DNA from: an uncultured Paludibaculum sp.
GTDB lineage: Bacteria > Acidobacteriota > Terriglobia > Bryobacterales > Bryobacteraceae
Direction: 5' to 3'
NCBI RefSeq assembly: GCF_963665245.1
Contig: NZ_OY762267.1
Span: 4,374,001 to 4,438,000 of the forward strand
Length of the DNA: 64,000 nt
Part shown: positions 25,661 to 34,697 of the stretch, piece by piece
Layout of the letters: each line of letters starts with the position of its first letter
How positions within the stretch are numbered: position 1 is the stretch's first letter
The notes under the pieces: generated by a model
Database searches by the model: none
The model's input: the letters and a program-made list of their open reading frames with translations, nothing else
What the model was told of the DNA's origin: nothing
Program-made: the position numbers and the translations under genes

Positions 25661-28651
25661 TCAGCGCCCCGCGTTCAAAGTCCTCACAGCGTAGATACTG
25701 GAGCGCGCGGCGATGAACAACGTCTTGCCATCCTTGCCGCCGAAGGCCAACTGTACGGGCCGCTCAGGCACCTCGATGGTGTCGATCAATACACCGGCTG
25801 GCGAGTAGACATAGATCTGGCCGGCCGCCAGATAGACATTGCCGCGCGCATCCACGGCCACACCTTCTGCGGCCTGCTCGACAAAGAGTTTGGTGTTTTG
25901 CAGAGTACCTTCGGAATCCACAGTGGCGACGTAGGTGCGGTGTTGCTCCTCGTCGCTGACATAGAAGGGCTGCCCCGCCTTGGCGGGCGACAATCCGAAG
26001 GCTCGAATCACGTCCACCAGCTTCGAGCCGTAGTACAGGCGTCCCGTGACGAAGTCCTCGCCGGCGGGCAGGAAGGTCGAGCCGTCGGGTGTCACGTACT
26101 GGGCGGGCTTACGCACCGGCACTGTCTCGAGAAAGTCATTCTCCAGCCGCCAATGATCCACCGGCAGGACTGGCGTGAGGCCGCCGCGTGGAGTCGCTGC
26201 TTGGGGTTGCAGCATCGTCACCGGCACGCCCGGCTTGCCTGGTTCCAGACAGTAGACAACGCCCTTGCCGCCATAGGACACCACGCACAGGTTGTCCGCC
26301 TTGTCGAAGAAGAGATTCACCGGCTCCAGTGGAGCGTCACTCACGGTGGACAAACTCCTTGTGGCCGCGGCCCAGCGGTAGATGCGCTGCCACCTGGCGT
26401 CGACGAAGTAGTAGTCGCCGGTGGAAGAAACCGCGCCGCCTGAGACATTGAAGAACCCGCCTGCCAGCCGCTCCACCTTGGCGCCAGGCGGCAGCAACGT
26501 GCTGGTCCGCTTGGGCTGGACCACGGGCGCCGCGCCCGAGATGTTCATCCAGGCAAACTCCCGTTGGCGCATCTGCCCGTTGTGGGTCTGATCATAGACG
26601 GCGCTCTCAAACGAAGCCTTCGCGTCGGTGTAGCAATGAACATTGCGCAGCCTGATGTCCTTCGAGCCGGTGACGCTGATGGCGTAGGGGAACGGCTGGA
26701 ACGAGCTCACCACACGATAGAGATGGAAGTTCGCCACCGTGATGTTGGACGAATCTTCAATTTCCATGGGGATCGCAGAGCCGCTCTCGCCTCGCTCCTC
26801 TTCGGTTTGCGGCGCATAGACCGCCCAGTTCGACACGCGGCGGAACTGGAGTTCGTAGCGCACATGATGCTCGCTGGACATGTGATAAACACGGCCTGGA
26901 GTCGTTGTATCGGACACCAACAGCCCGGCGCGAGCAAACGTGCTGGGTGTCCAGATATCGGCAAAGGTACCACCACCGCCATTCGTCACCCACAGGCTGG
27001 GATACTGGCTGTCCCACCTGCGATTCAGGTTGGGGTCCGCCGTATGCGTGTTGTTGTAGATGTCTTCCCGGGTGCCGTCGATTTTTGATGTTCCGTGGCC
27101 GCCCAGGAAGCGGACATCGTTCATCATCGAATTCTGGCCGGCCATCCATAGCGCCGCCACCGCCCGTGGGTTCATGCCGTTCGTATAGATGCCAAGCCCG
27201 GCCACCAGATTCGTGCCGCCCTTCGGCGCCTCCAGCACAGGCACAGGGCCACCCAAGCCTTGGAAGGCTTCGGTGCCGTCGGCCAGCACCAGCGCCGTCC
27301 GGCTCGGATGCAGGCCCACGAGCACCGTGTCGGGCCGCATCCGGATGGTGTCGGTGACGCGATACATGCCCATCGGGAAATACAGTGATCGGTGCGCGGC
27401 AATTGCTTGACGCAACGCGGCGGTGTCGTCGGTCGTGCCATCGCCCTTCACGCCCAGCGTATGCACATTGACCCAGGAATCCTGGGCCGGCAGGGCCGGC
27501 AGATCGGCATGGTCCGCCGGCATTGTCCGGATGGCCGCGGCCTGCAGGTCGGTACGAAAAGTGCCCGTGGCACCGATGTCGGCGTAGTGCAATCCATGCG
27601 AGAAGGCCTTCACGTGATAGAGCGGCGCCGGGCCTGCCACACGCGTTCCACTCTCGCGCAGCATCGCCAACACGGGCACGTCGCGGCAGTCCAGGTCTTC
27701 CAGGTTGACCTCGGTCCGAGGGCTTTTCTCTCGACTGATGATGATGGCCGGACCCGTGATGTTCTCCAGGCGGCCGTTCTTGATCCACAACTCTTCGACA
27801 TAGCCCGCGTCGATATCGATCGCGGTGGGCACGTTTCTGATCACGGGATGGACCAGCGTCAGCCCGGCCTCGTGCGTCCGGATGGCCGCACGCTTCTGCC
27901 CCTCAAAGATGGTGTCGACCAATGTAAGTTGCCAGCCCGGAGAGGGCTTCCGCGTGAAGAGTCCGTACTGGCCGCCGACAAAGTGCAGGTCTTCGCCATA
28001 GTTGCCGCCATCGTGAATTCCGGCCAGCGCGCTGCCCAACCGAAACTCGACGTGGGCCAGATAGCAATGCTGCGCATAGCGGCCTCTCACGGCCACGGCG
28101 CCCTCGTTACCCGCACCGATCTCGAAGTCGATGTTGCTCAGGGCGGAATAGAAGGTCCCGGGGTTCGCGTCGAGAGGCTGGCTGAGGTTCGCCTGGTTCA
28201 GTCCGCTGCGGCGCGGGCCCGGCGGTTGCTGCGCATTGCCTCCGCCTGGCCGTGGACCACGCCCGGCGCCCGGCCTGTTGCCGGTAAAGAACACCATGTA
28301 GTTTTCCTGGTTCAGATCCTGGTAGCCCGGTGTGGCCGCCGCCAGCACCAACACAGGCCTCTGCGCGCCATAGCCAATTAGCCGGATGCCGGGCCAGACA
28401 TGGATGGTCTTCGTGATGCGGTAGCGCCCTTGCGGAACGAACACGACGCCCTGTCCGGTTGTCTCCTGTACCTTGTCGATGGCGCTCTGCAGCGCCACCG
28501 TATCGTCAGCCACGCCATCGCCCTTCACGGCAAAATTCTCGTTGGTGAGATAGACCGCCTTCGGATCTTCCGGCCTCGCGGTGTAATAGGACGCGGCTGC
28601 CAAAGGTAAGGCGACCGAGAGGCAAGCTACGACCGTACTGATGCGCTTCAT
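25661..28651 (-). CDS. Secreted two-module pectate-lyase-fold protein with beta-propeller
   Basis: 996 residues. After a signal peptide (STVVACLSVALPLAAA) come two Pectate_lyase_3-type modules, each opening with the same signature: FAVKGDGVADDTVALQSAID near residue 40 and LGVKGDGTTDDTAALRQAIA near 405, followed by right-handed beta-helix repeats. The last 280 residues form an SMP-30/NHL-like propeller (GDYYFVDARWQRIYRW, EGVAVDARGNVYLAAGQIYV). A Gly/Pro/Arg-rich insert lies around residue 145. Such proteins bind or cleave plant or microbial polysaccharides outside the cytoplasm. ATG 28651 is preferred over 28672 because AAGGAG lies about 10 nt before it. Confidence 0.85.
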   Translation of the reverse strand: MKRISTVVACLSVALPLAAASYYTARPEDPKAVYLTNENFAVKGDGVADDTVALQSAIDKVQETTGQGVVFVPQGRYRITKTIHVWPGIRLIGYGAQRPVLVLAAATPGYQDLNQENYMVFFTGNRPGAGRGPRPGGGNAQQPPGPRRSGLNQANLSQPLDANPGTFYSALSNIDFEIGAGNEGAVAVRGRYAQHCYLAHVEFRLGSALAGIHDGGNYGEDLHFVGGQYGLFTRKPSPGWQLTLVDTIFEGQKRAAIRTHEAGLTLVHPVIRNVPTAIDIDAGYVEELWIKNGRLENITGPAIIISREKSPRTEVNLEDLDCRDVPVLAMLRESGTRVAGPAPLYHVKAFSHGLHYADIGATGTFRTDLQAAAIRTMPADHADLPALPAQDSWVNVHTLGVKGDGTTDDTAALRQAIAAHRSLYFPMGMYRVTDTIRMRPDTVLVGLHPSRTALVLADGTEAFQGLGGPVPVLEAPKGGTNLVAGLGIYTNGMNPRAVAALWMAGQNSMMNDVRFLGGHGTSKIDGTREDIYNNTHTADPNLNRRWDSQYPSLWVTNGGGGTFADIWTPSTFARAGLLVSDTTTPGRVYHMSSEHHVRYELQFRRVSNWAVYAPQTEEERGESGSAIPMEIEDSSNITVANFHLYRVVSSFQPFPYAISVTGSKDIRLRNVHCYTDAKASFESAVYDQTHNGQMRQREFAWMNISGAAPVVQPKRTSTLLPPGAKVERLAGGFFNVSGGAVSSTGDYYFVDARWQRIYRWAAATRSLSTVSDAPLEPVNLFFDKADNLCVVSYGGKGVVYCLEPGKPGVPVTMLQPQAATPRGGLTPVLPVDHWRLENDFLETVPVRKPAQYVTPDGSTFLPAGEDFVTGRLYYGSKLVDVIRAFGLSPAKAGQPFYVSDEEQHRTYVATVDSEGTLQNTKLFVEQAAEGVAVDARGNVYLAAGQIYVYSPAGVLIDTIEVPERPVQLAFGGKDGKTLFIAARSSIYAVRTLNAGR

Positions 28652-28978
28652 GGCGGCGTTATTCTCCTTCATCTGGAACAGGCTTGCCGTTGACGAGGCA
28701 AATGCTGGAGCCGGAAATCTCCTGACATCCTGGCTTCACAACCCCGCCGGGTGGGTGTCGTGCCCAATGGCCACTGAGACTTAAAGACCTGTAACACCCA
28801 ATTTGTATCGAACGGACGCCGCAAACACAAGTCAAAACCCCCTCGGGTGGATTTCGGCATGCACTGGTAGAATCAAGGAAGCAGGTGATTCCCCTGCTTA
28901 TGCCTCGAACTTGTTTCGCTTTTTCTTGAGGGGGAAAGAGCGAGGCCTGGCGGAACCTTCCGCGCGTAGAGGTGTGCG
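28652..28978. other. Divergent intergenic region with a short hairpin
   Basis: 327 bp between the beta-helix gene (minus) and the UpxY-type gene (plus), so it must hold promoters for both. An inverted repeat AAGCAGG (28879-28885) / CCTGCTT (28893-28899) with a 7-nt loop precedes a T-rich run at 28914-28924 by about 15 nt, so it could act as an attenuator rather than a classical terminator. No riboswitch class recognised. Confidence 0.4.
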
Positions 28979-29542
28979 ATGGATCGAATGGGCCCACACG
29001 CCGGTGGCTCTGGGTTCCTGACGGAGCAGCCGACCTCCTTGCGGCAGCCCTATGCCTGGTACGCGCTGACAGTGCGACCTCAGCATGAACGTAGCGTCGA
29101 GATGGCTCTGGCCGCCAAGGGGCTGACCACTTATCTCCCTCTCTTCACCACCCTGAGAAAGTGGTCCGATCGCTTTAAGAAGCTGGTGGTTCCCCTATTT
29201 CCGGGGTATGTCTTCTGCCGTTTTGATGGCTCGTCGCGCGTTCAGGTGTTGCGCACGCCGGGCGTGATCACCATTGTCTCAACGGGCCTGACACCGACCC
29301 CCATCCCGGATGCGCAGGTCGACGCCGTCAGGCGAATGCTGGCGTCCGGAGTTCTCGTCGAGCCTTGGGGCTATCTCAAGGAGGGGGAGCGTGTGCGAAT
29401 TCAGGAGGGTCCGATGGCCGGAATCGAAGGCATACTTCTGGAGGTCCGCGACGCCTGGCGCCTGGTTGTGAGCATAGAGCTGTTCCAACGTTCCGTCGCG
29501 GTTCAGATCCACCGCGGCAGCGTCGTTCCCGCTCGACTCTGA
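28979..29542 (+). CDS. NusG-like transcription antiterminator (UpxY/RfaH type)
   Basis: 187 residues. The NGN domain is clear: AWYALTVRPQHERSVEMALA, LTTYLPLFTTLRKWSDRFKK, VPLFPGYVFCRFD and LRTPGVITIVS. A KOW domain follows (GERVRIQEGPMAGIEGILLE). This subgroup of NusG paralogues keeps RNA polymerase processive through long polysaccharide operons. Position beside the exopolysaccharide genes fits, but it is on the opposite strand, at the far 3' end of that cluster, so it would act in trans. AGAGG lies 6 nt before ATG 28979. Confidence 0.9.
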   Translation: MDRMGPHAGGSGFLTEQPTSLRQPYAWYALTVRPQHERSVEMALAAKGLTTYLPLFTTLRKWSDRFKKLVVPLFPGYVFCRFDGSSRVQVLRTPGVITIVSTGLTPTPIPDAQVDAVRRMLASGVLVEPWGYLKEGERVRIQEGPMAGIEGILLEVRDAWRLVVSIELFQRSVAVQIHRGSVVPARL

Positions 29543-29553
29543 GCCGATGCGCG

Positions 29554-31041
29554 CTATGCCGTGGCGCGCTGATCGGCGCGTGGCGGCTCTCTGAAGCCCG
29601 CTCCGGCCGCCGCGGACATAGCCTTCTTGCCGCGAGCCTCGGCCACCGCCCGAAGTTGCGAGACCTTCCAGCGCATCCCGCGGTTGATCGCGTCCGCCAG
29701 TTCATCCGCGCCCCAACAGGGGACCTGGCATTCCCGCATCCGGCGGAACTCCACATAGTCGAGGGAGTCCAAGGGAATCCACAGCCTCCAGATGTTCGGC
29801 GCATCCATCAGTGGTCCGTCGCTGAACCGCACTCCACCAAGACGAGCCTGCACGGCGGCGAACCCGAAGACGCGATAGACCGCTGTCACAGCCTGCCAGC
29901 AGGCATCCACCGAGGAGGCCGCCTCCACTTGGCGGGAGAAGGAATGTAGCGCAAGTTGCCGATTGAGTATCCGCCGGAACACGCCCTGCCTCAGCAGGCG
30001 GCCCACCTCACCAAACTCCACGTAGTCCAGTTGGTGCACACCCAGCCAAGCGGCGACACAGAACAGCAGCAGTACCAGCCCGCTGTGGTTCTCCCATGTG
30101 CTGCCGGCCAGCGAAAGCGCCGCCCCGATGGAGCAGACGGCATAGAGGATCAACGTCACGTTTCTTGGTGTGAGCCCGCGGGCCAGCAGGCGGTGATGGA
30201 CGTGACCACGATCCGCAGCGAAGATTGGCTGCTGGCGCAGGAAGCGCCGCACAATTGCCAATGTGGTATCGAGCAACGGAACGGCAAGCGCCATCAGCGG
30301 TGCGGTCATCCCCAGGAATGTCGCTGACATCTGCCCCCAAAGAATTGCCAGGATCCCCAGGAGGAACCCCAGGGTGAGGCTGCCGCAATCACCCAGGAAG
30401 ATGGACGCCGGGTTGAAGTTGTAGCGAAGGAACCCGAGCAAGGCAGCGGCCAAGGGAATGGTGGCGAACATCAGTTCCTGGTTTCCGCGCAGTAGGGCCG
30501 CCACCAGCGTTGTGCAAGTGGCAAAGAATCCGATGCCGGAGGCTAGTCCGTCTACCCCGTCGGTCAGGTTCACCGAGTTGGTGCAGGCGATCAACCATGA
30601 AAGCGTGAGCACTACGCTCAGCCATCCTGGCAGCGGATTGCCTCGCACGCCTGTGATTTCGACGCCCGCGAAGATGGTCACCCAGGCTGCCGCGACCAGC
30701 TCCGCCAACAGTTTCTGCCACGGCCGTAGCCCTTTGATGTCGTCGGCCAAACCCACCAGGAACACCAGGACAACACCAGGGGCAATGCGAAGGATGCCCG
30801 GCGCCCATTCGGGCAGCAGCGCCTGATAGTGGGGGACCGTCAATAGAATCAGCCCGGATGAAGCGATGTATGTCAAGGCAATTGCGATGCCGCCCACGCG
30901 CGAGACGGGCCAGCGATGCAGCTTTCGCCGCCCGTCGGGCTGATCCACCAAGCCGACACGATTCGACCAATGAGCAACTAGGGGAGTCAAAAGCAGAGAG
31001 AGAACGAATGAGACAAGAGCTAACAGAAGTAGTGGATTCAT
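29554..31041 (-). CDS. Undecaprenyl-phosphate sugar-1-phosphate transferase (WecA/MraY-like)
   Basis: 495 residues. The first 330 are a polytopic glycosyltransferase-4 domain: VGLVDQPDGRRKLHRWPVSR, FLVGLADDIKGLRPWQKLL (the DDxxD Mg2+ site), NSVNLTDGVDGLASG (catalytic N-x-x-N-x-x-D-G-x-D-G) and FLGDCGSLTLGF, then HVHHRLLARG near residue 280. It transfers a sugar-1-phosphate to undecaprenyl phosphate, starting repeat-unit synthesis. The last 150 residues are a cytoplasmic extension absent from plain WecA. It is the last gene of the minus-strand cluster and ends 12 bp from the convergent UpxY gene. Confidence 0.85.
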   Translation of the reverse strand: MNPLLLLALVSFVLSLLLTPLVAHWSNRVGLVDQPDGRRKLHRWPVSRVGGIAIALTYIASSGLILLTVPHYQALLPEWAPGILRIAPGVVLVFLVGLADDIKGLRPWQKLLAELVAAAWVTIFAGVEITGVRGNPLPGWLSVVLTLSWLIACTNSVNLTDGVDGLASGIGFFATCTTLVAALLRGNQELMFATIPLAAALLGFLRYNFNPASIFLGDCGSLTLGFLLGILAILWGQMSATFLGMTAPLMALAVPLLDTTLAIVRRFLRQQPIFAADRGHVHHRLLARGLTPRNVTLILYAVCSIGAALSLAGSTWENHSGLVLLLFCVAAWLGVHQLDYVEFGEVGRLLRQGVFRRILNRQLALHSFSRQVEAASSVDACWQAVTAVYRVFGFAAVQARLGGVRFSDGPLMDAPNIWRLWIPLDSLDYVEFRRMRECQVPCWGADELADAINRGMRWKVSQLRAVAEARGKKAMSAAAGAGFREPPRADQRATA

Positions 31042-31120
31042 GAATTGTGGCTCCAGGGATGGGGAAGATCACGCAGCGGCCCGGACATCGGCCGGCGGTC
31101 TGGAAGTCACTTGCGCGCGT

Positions 31121-32194
31121 TCACGGGCGCCGTTGCAGCCGCTCACGCCACGCGAGAAAGGGCTGTTCCACGAACCGGTATGACACCACGGCCACACAAA
31201 GCGCACAGATGATGTTGACGGGAAACCGCGCTATGGCAAGCGTCGACGTCCGATCGAGAAACAACTCCTGCCAGATGTACAGGGAATAACTCAGCACGCC
31301 GAGGTGGGTCAGAACGGTCGAGTTCAGCAGGCCACCGCCCAGGCTCTCTGGGAAGCGCACATATTTGTCGATCAGCAGCGCCACACTCAGATGCGCGGCC
31401 TGCATGAGGAGATAGGAGAGGCCCTGGTGCTCGGCCAGAGCGATGCCCGCCGCGGGAATTGCCAACGAGAGAAGCGGGACCGGCGACCGTAGCAGGCGCA
31501 AATAGCCGGGCCATGACGCCAACCGCGGTCCGAGACTCGCAAGCAAGCAGCCAATCGCAATCGCGTCGGCGTCCGTGGGCGCCCACCAGGCCGCATGTCC
31601 GTAGTGGAGTTTTGTCGCAATGCGTAGCGCCGGCGCGGCAATCACGAAAAGCAGACAGGCCATCTGCGCACGATGCCAACGGAGGACCACCAAAGCCAAC
31701 GGCCAGAGGATGTAGAACTGCTCCTCCACCGACAGCGACCAGAGATGCCCAACCGCCCACGACGGCCCGTCGATAAAGTTCATCGTGTAGGACGCCGCGT
31801 GCAGGAAGTCGCTCCACAACATCGGCACTACGCCGGCCCACGCCAGCACCGCGACCACACCTAAGTAAGCAATCGCGACCGGAAGAATGCGAAATGCGCG
31901 CCGAGTGTAGAACCGGCCAATGCTGATCGATCCGGTTCTGTGCCACTCCCCCATGAGGATGCGCGTGATGAGGTAGCCCGAGATCACGAAGAACACGTGG
32001 ACGCCGAACTTGGCCAGTGCGCGCACGGGCTCCGTCACCTCGGTGAACCAGAATCGGTCCGTGCCCACAAGGTGCCCAAACAACACGAGCAGGATGGAGA
32101 TCGCCCGCATGCCATCCAGGCTGGGAATCCGGCTCCGCGTGGACGCTGAATAGGCAATCCGCGCGGCACGAGTGGGCGTTGTCGTGGCTTGCAT
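31121..32194 (-). CDS. Acyltransferase-3 family membrane protein
   Basis: 357 residues with around ten membrane spans. IPSLDGMRAISILLVLFGHL carries the conserved R and H of the family's active site; GYLITRILMGEWHRTG and WSLSVEEQFYILWPLALVVL are further family motifs. Members O-acylate sugars of surface polysaccharides. Lying between the initiating transferase and glycosyltransferase genes, it probably decorates the exopolysaccharide repeat unit. Acyl group unknown. Confidence 0.85.
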   Translation of the reverse strand: MQATTTPTRAARIAYSASTRSRIPSLDGMRAISILLVLFGHLVGTDRFWFTEVTEPVRALAKFGVHVFFVISGYLITRILMGEWHRTGSISIGRFYTRRAFRILPVAIAYLGVVAVLAWAGVVPMLWSDFLHAASYTMNFIDGPSWAVGHLWSLSVEEQFYILWPLALVVLRWHRAQMACLLFVIAAPALRIATKLHYGHAAWWAPTDADAIAIGCLLASLGPRLASWPGYLRLLRSPVPLLSLAIPAAGIALAEHQGLSYLLMQAAHLSVALLIDKYVRFPESLGGGLLNSTVLTHLGVLSYSLYIWQELFLDRTSTLAIARFPVNIICALCVAVVSYRFVEQPFLAWRERLQRRP

Positions 32195-32239
32195 GGGTAG
32201 ATTGAGAGGTGTCCCGCCGAGATGGGTGGGCGATGCAGT

Positions 32240-33436
32240 TCACGCGCTGGCGCGCAGTTTTGGCGTCAGTTCCTGAACGGCGCTACGCACGCTGGCATAT
32301 GTCCGCTCCCAGGAGTATTCGTTGGAGACCAACCGTCTGCCTGCGAACGCCAATGACCTTCTTAACGGCTCGTCCTGAAATAGCCGGACAATCTGATCGG
32401 CCGCATGCCTGGCCGAGTGGTACACCAGAAGATCGCGCCCCGGTTTGGCGGCGATGCCTTCCAGTCCAATGGGAGACGTGACGCAGGGCAAGCCTAGTGC
32501 AAGATACTCCAGGACCTTGTTCTGCATCCCCGCGCCGGCCCGTACCGGGCAGACCGCGCATATCGCGCCATCGACGGCATCGGCGATACTCTCCACCCGT
32601 CCCGTCACTTCCACGCCATGTACACGGCGGAATGAGGCCGCGGCCCCGTCCGGAATGTTGCCAACGATGCGAAACACCGCGTTGACGTGCCGCCTCACCA
32701 GAGGCAGGACATCGTGAATGAAATGGTGACAGGCGTCCAGGTTCTGGGCGCTTACCAGGTTGCCGATGAACGCGATGGCATTGCCTTTCTCCGGCAGCCG
32801 GAAGCGAAGCTGACTCGTGTCGACACCGTTGGGGATCACCTCGACACGGGACGCGTCGTCGGGTCCCAGATAGTCTTTGTCCACCCGGGAGATCAACCAC
32901 GTGGAGTCAAATTGCGAGATGACCGACTGCTCGTAACGCTTCAAACGGCGCTGCTCCAGAGCATAGATGTATTTGCGCGGATCGCGGGCGCCCGCCAATC
33001 CGCTGAACCGTTCGTAGTTCAGCGACACCGCGTCGGTCATCTCCAGAATTCTGCGGATCCCTCGGGCGTGCTCAATGTACTGCCCGGTTCTGATCAAATG
33101 CGCCCAGACCCGATGGTGCGTGGGCAACAACGAGTCCACACGGGCCCTGAATTCGGCTGAATCGTAGTAGGCAAGCTGGAAAGGCCGCGTCGTGGGCAGT
33201 GCCCGAAGCGTGTTCCAGTATGACTTCCACTTGGGCAGATAGACTTTGTGGATCTCGTCAAAGAGATGCTCCGGTTGCTGCGCGTCCACCTCCTCCTGGC
33301 TTTGGCAGATCGTCAGTAGCGTAAGCCTCGATTCCTGCGCCAGCGCTTTACACACGTGATAGACCCTGAGCCGGTCGCCCCCGATTACCGGAAACGGAAA
33401 ACGCGAGGTCAGGACGAGTGTCCTATTGCTCTTCAT
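32240..33436 (-). CDS. Glycosyltransferase, GT4 family
   Basis: 398 residues in a GT-B layout. The N-terminal half starts LTSRFPFPVIGGDRLRVYHV; the C-terminal half has VIPNGVDTSQLRF, IAFIGNLVSAQNLDACHHFI and GAGMQNKVLEYLALGLPCVTSP, the nucleotide-sugar region with the E-x7-E-type motif. The start MKSNRTLVL at 33436 has GGAGAG 6 nt upstream and overlaps the preceding gene's end by 14 bp, so the two are translationally coupled. It resembles the exosortase-associated (PEP-CTERM/XrtA) sugar transferases in overall pattern, without proof. Confidence 0.85.
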   Translation of the reverse strand: MKSNRTLVLTSRFPFPVIGGDRLRVYHVCKALAQESRLTLLTICQSQEEVDAQQPEHLFDEIHKVYLPKWKSYWNTLRALPTTRPFQLAYYDSAEFRARVDSLLPTHHRVWAHLIRTGQYIEHARGIRRILEMTDAVSLNYERFSGLAGARDPRKYIYALEQRRLKRYEQSVISQFDSTWLISRVDKDYLGPDDASRVEVIPNGVDTSQLRFRLPEKGNAIAFIGNLVSAQNLDACHHFIHDVLPLVRRHVNAVFRIVGNIPDGAAASFRRVHGVEVTGRVESIADAVDGAICAVCPVRAGAGMQNKVLEYLALGLPCVTSPIGLEGIAAKPGRDLLVYHSARHAADQIVRLFQDEPLRRSLAFAGRRLVSNEYSWERTYASVRSAVQELTPKLRASA

Positions 33437-34580
33437 GCAAATCTCTCCAAAAGGCTTGAATAGGGCCGGCCACGATGGCCGGGTGATACTTGAGGGCCTG
33501 TTCCAGACCCAGTCGCGACATCTCCTGGCGCAATATCCGGTCACTCAAGGCGGAGCCCAGGGCGGCCGCCATGTCCTGAACGCTATGTGGATCGCAGTAG
33601 AGTGCCGCGGTCCCGCACACTTCGGGCAGCGAGGTGGTCTGGCTCACCACCACCGGCGTGCCTGACGCCATTGCCTCCAGCGCGGGAATCCCAAATCCTT
33701 CCGCCAGGGAGGGGAGGAAGAAGACTGATGCCTCCCGGTACAGCCGCATCAGGTTGGTGTCACTGGTTTGGGGCAGAAACTCCACCTGTTCGCCGATGCC
33801 CAAGTGCCGCGCCACTTCCTGGTAGTGCGCGTGGAAGCGTTCGGAAACGCCGACCACCTTTAGGTCGTGGCACTCGATGCGCTCAGGCCTGCTGCACCGT
33901 GCGAATGCCTGCAACCCCGCAGTCAGGTTCTTGTGCGGCGCTTCCCCGGAAACGCACAATACATAGGGTTTGCGTTCCGGGGTGGGTCCGTCCGCCTGAT
34001 ACCAATCCGTGCTCAGAGTATTCGGGATGACGCGGATCCGTTCCGGTGGAACCGCAAATCGCTCTCGAATGCAACGCGCCGTGTGGTCTGAAACGGCGAT
34101 GATCCGGTCCGCGCGTTCAATGATGCGCGGCACTACCAGCCTGCGGTATAGACGGCCGGCTCTCTGATACCACGAGCCGCCAGGCCCGGCTCTCCAGCGC
34201 CGTTCCAGAAAGATCAGATCGTGAACCACCACGACCAGCCGTGTACTTCGCGCCAGCCGGAGTGGCGCCGTGTTGAAGGGACAGATCAGAACCTGCAGGT
34301 CCAACTGACGGGCCAAGGCAGGTAACGAGAACTGCTCCCAAAGCGGGTAAGCTTGAAAGCCGCCGGCCACCAGCCGAAAGCCGGGATCCGATTCCCCCGG
34401 CGCGCACAAGCCAATCAGATCCTGCTCGCGGCCGGCTATCAGGTTGCGCAGAAACCGGCCCATTCCGCGCGCCTTGCCAATCGCCAGGCGTCCGTCAAAA
34501 CCAATGCGCAAGCTTCTCTGCCGGCTTCGCGCCGCCGCGTCGGGATTTGGAAAGAAGAGGGGAGTTGATAGATGAGTCAT
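33423..34580 (-). CDS. Glycosyltransferase, GT4 family
   Basis: 385 residues. IGFDGRLAIGKARGMGRFLR, LVVVVHDLIFLERRW, RIIAVSDHTARCIRERF, IRVIPNTLSTDWY and SVFFLPSLAEGFGIPALEAMASG are standard landmarks of retaining GT-B mannosyl/glucosyl-type transferases; the last contains the catalytic E-x7-E. It adds a sugar from an NDP donor to the lipid-linked repeat unit on the cytoplasmic face. The upstream gap to the next gene (34581-34697) is 117 bp with no recognised signal. Confidence 0.9.
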   Translation of the reverse strand: MTHLSTPLFFPNPDAAARSRQRSLRIGFDGRLAIGKARGMGRFLRNLIAGREQDLIGLCAPGESDPGFRLVAGGFQAYPLWEQFSLPALARQLDLQVLICPFNTAPLRLARSTRLVVVVHDLIFLERRWRAGPGGSWYQRAGRLYRRLVVPRIIERADRIIAVSDHTARCIRERFAVPPERIRVIPNTLSTDWYQADGPTPERKPYVLCVSGEAPHKNLTAGLQAFARCSRPERIECHDLKVVGVSERFHAHYQEVARHLGIGEQVEFLPQTSDTNLMRLYREASVFFLPSLAEGFGIPALEAMASGTPVVVSQTTSLPEVCGTAALYCDPHSVQDMAAALGSALSDRILRQEMSRLGLEQALKYHPAIVAGPIQAFWRDLHEEQ

Positions 34581-34697
34581 AGAGATTCACTCGTGGAACG
34601 AGCGGTGGGGAAACAGGGATGGTGACCGGCGGGACGAGATCGCTTCGCCGCCGGCAGGGACTTGAACGTCGATGAGAGGTCGGGGCCGGGCCGGTCG

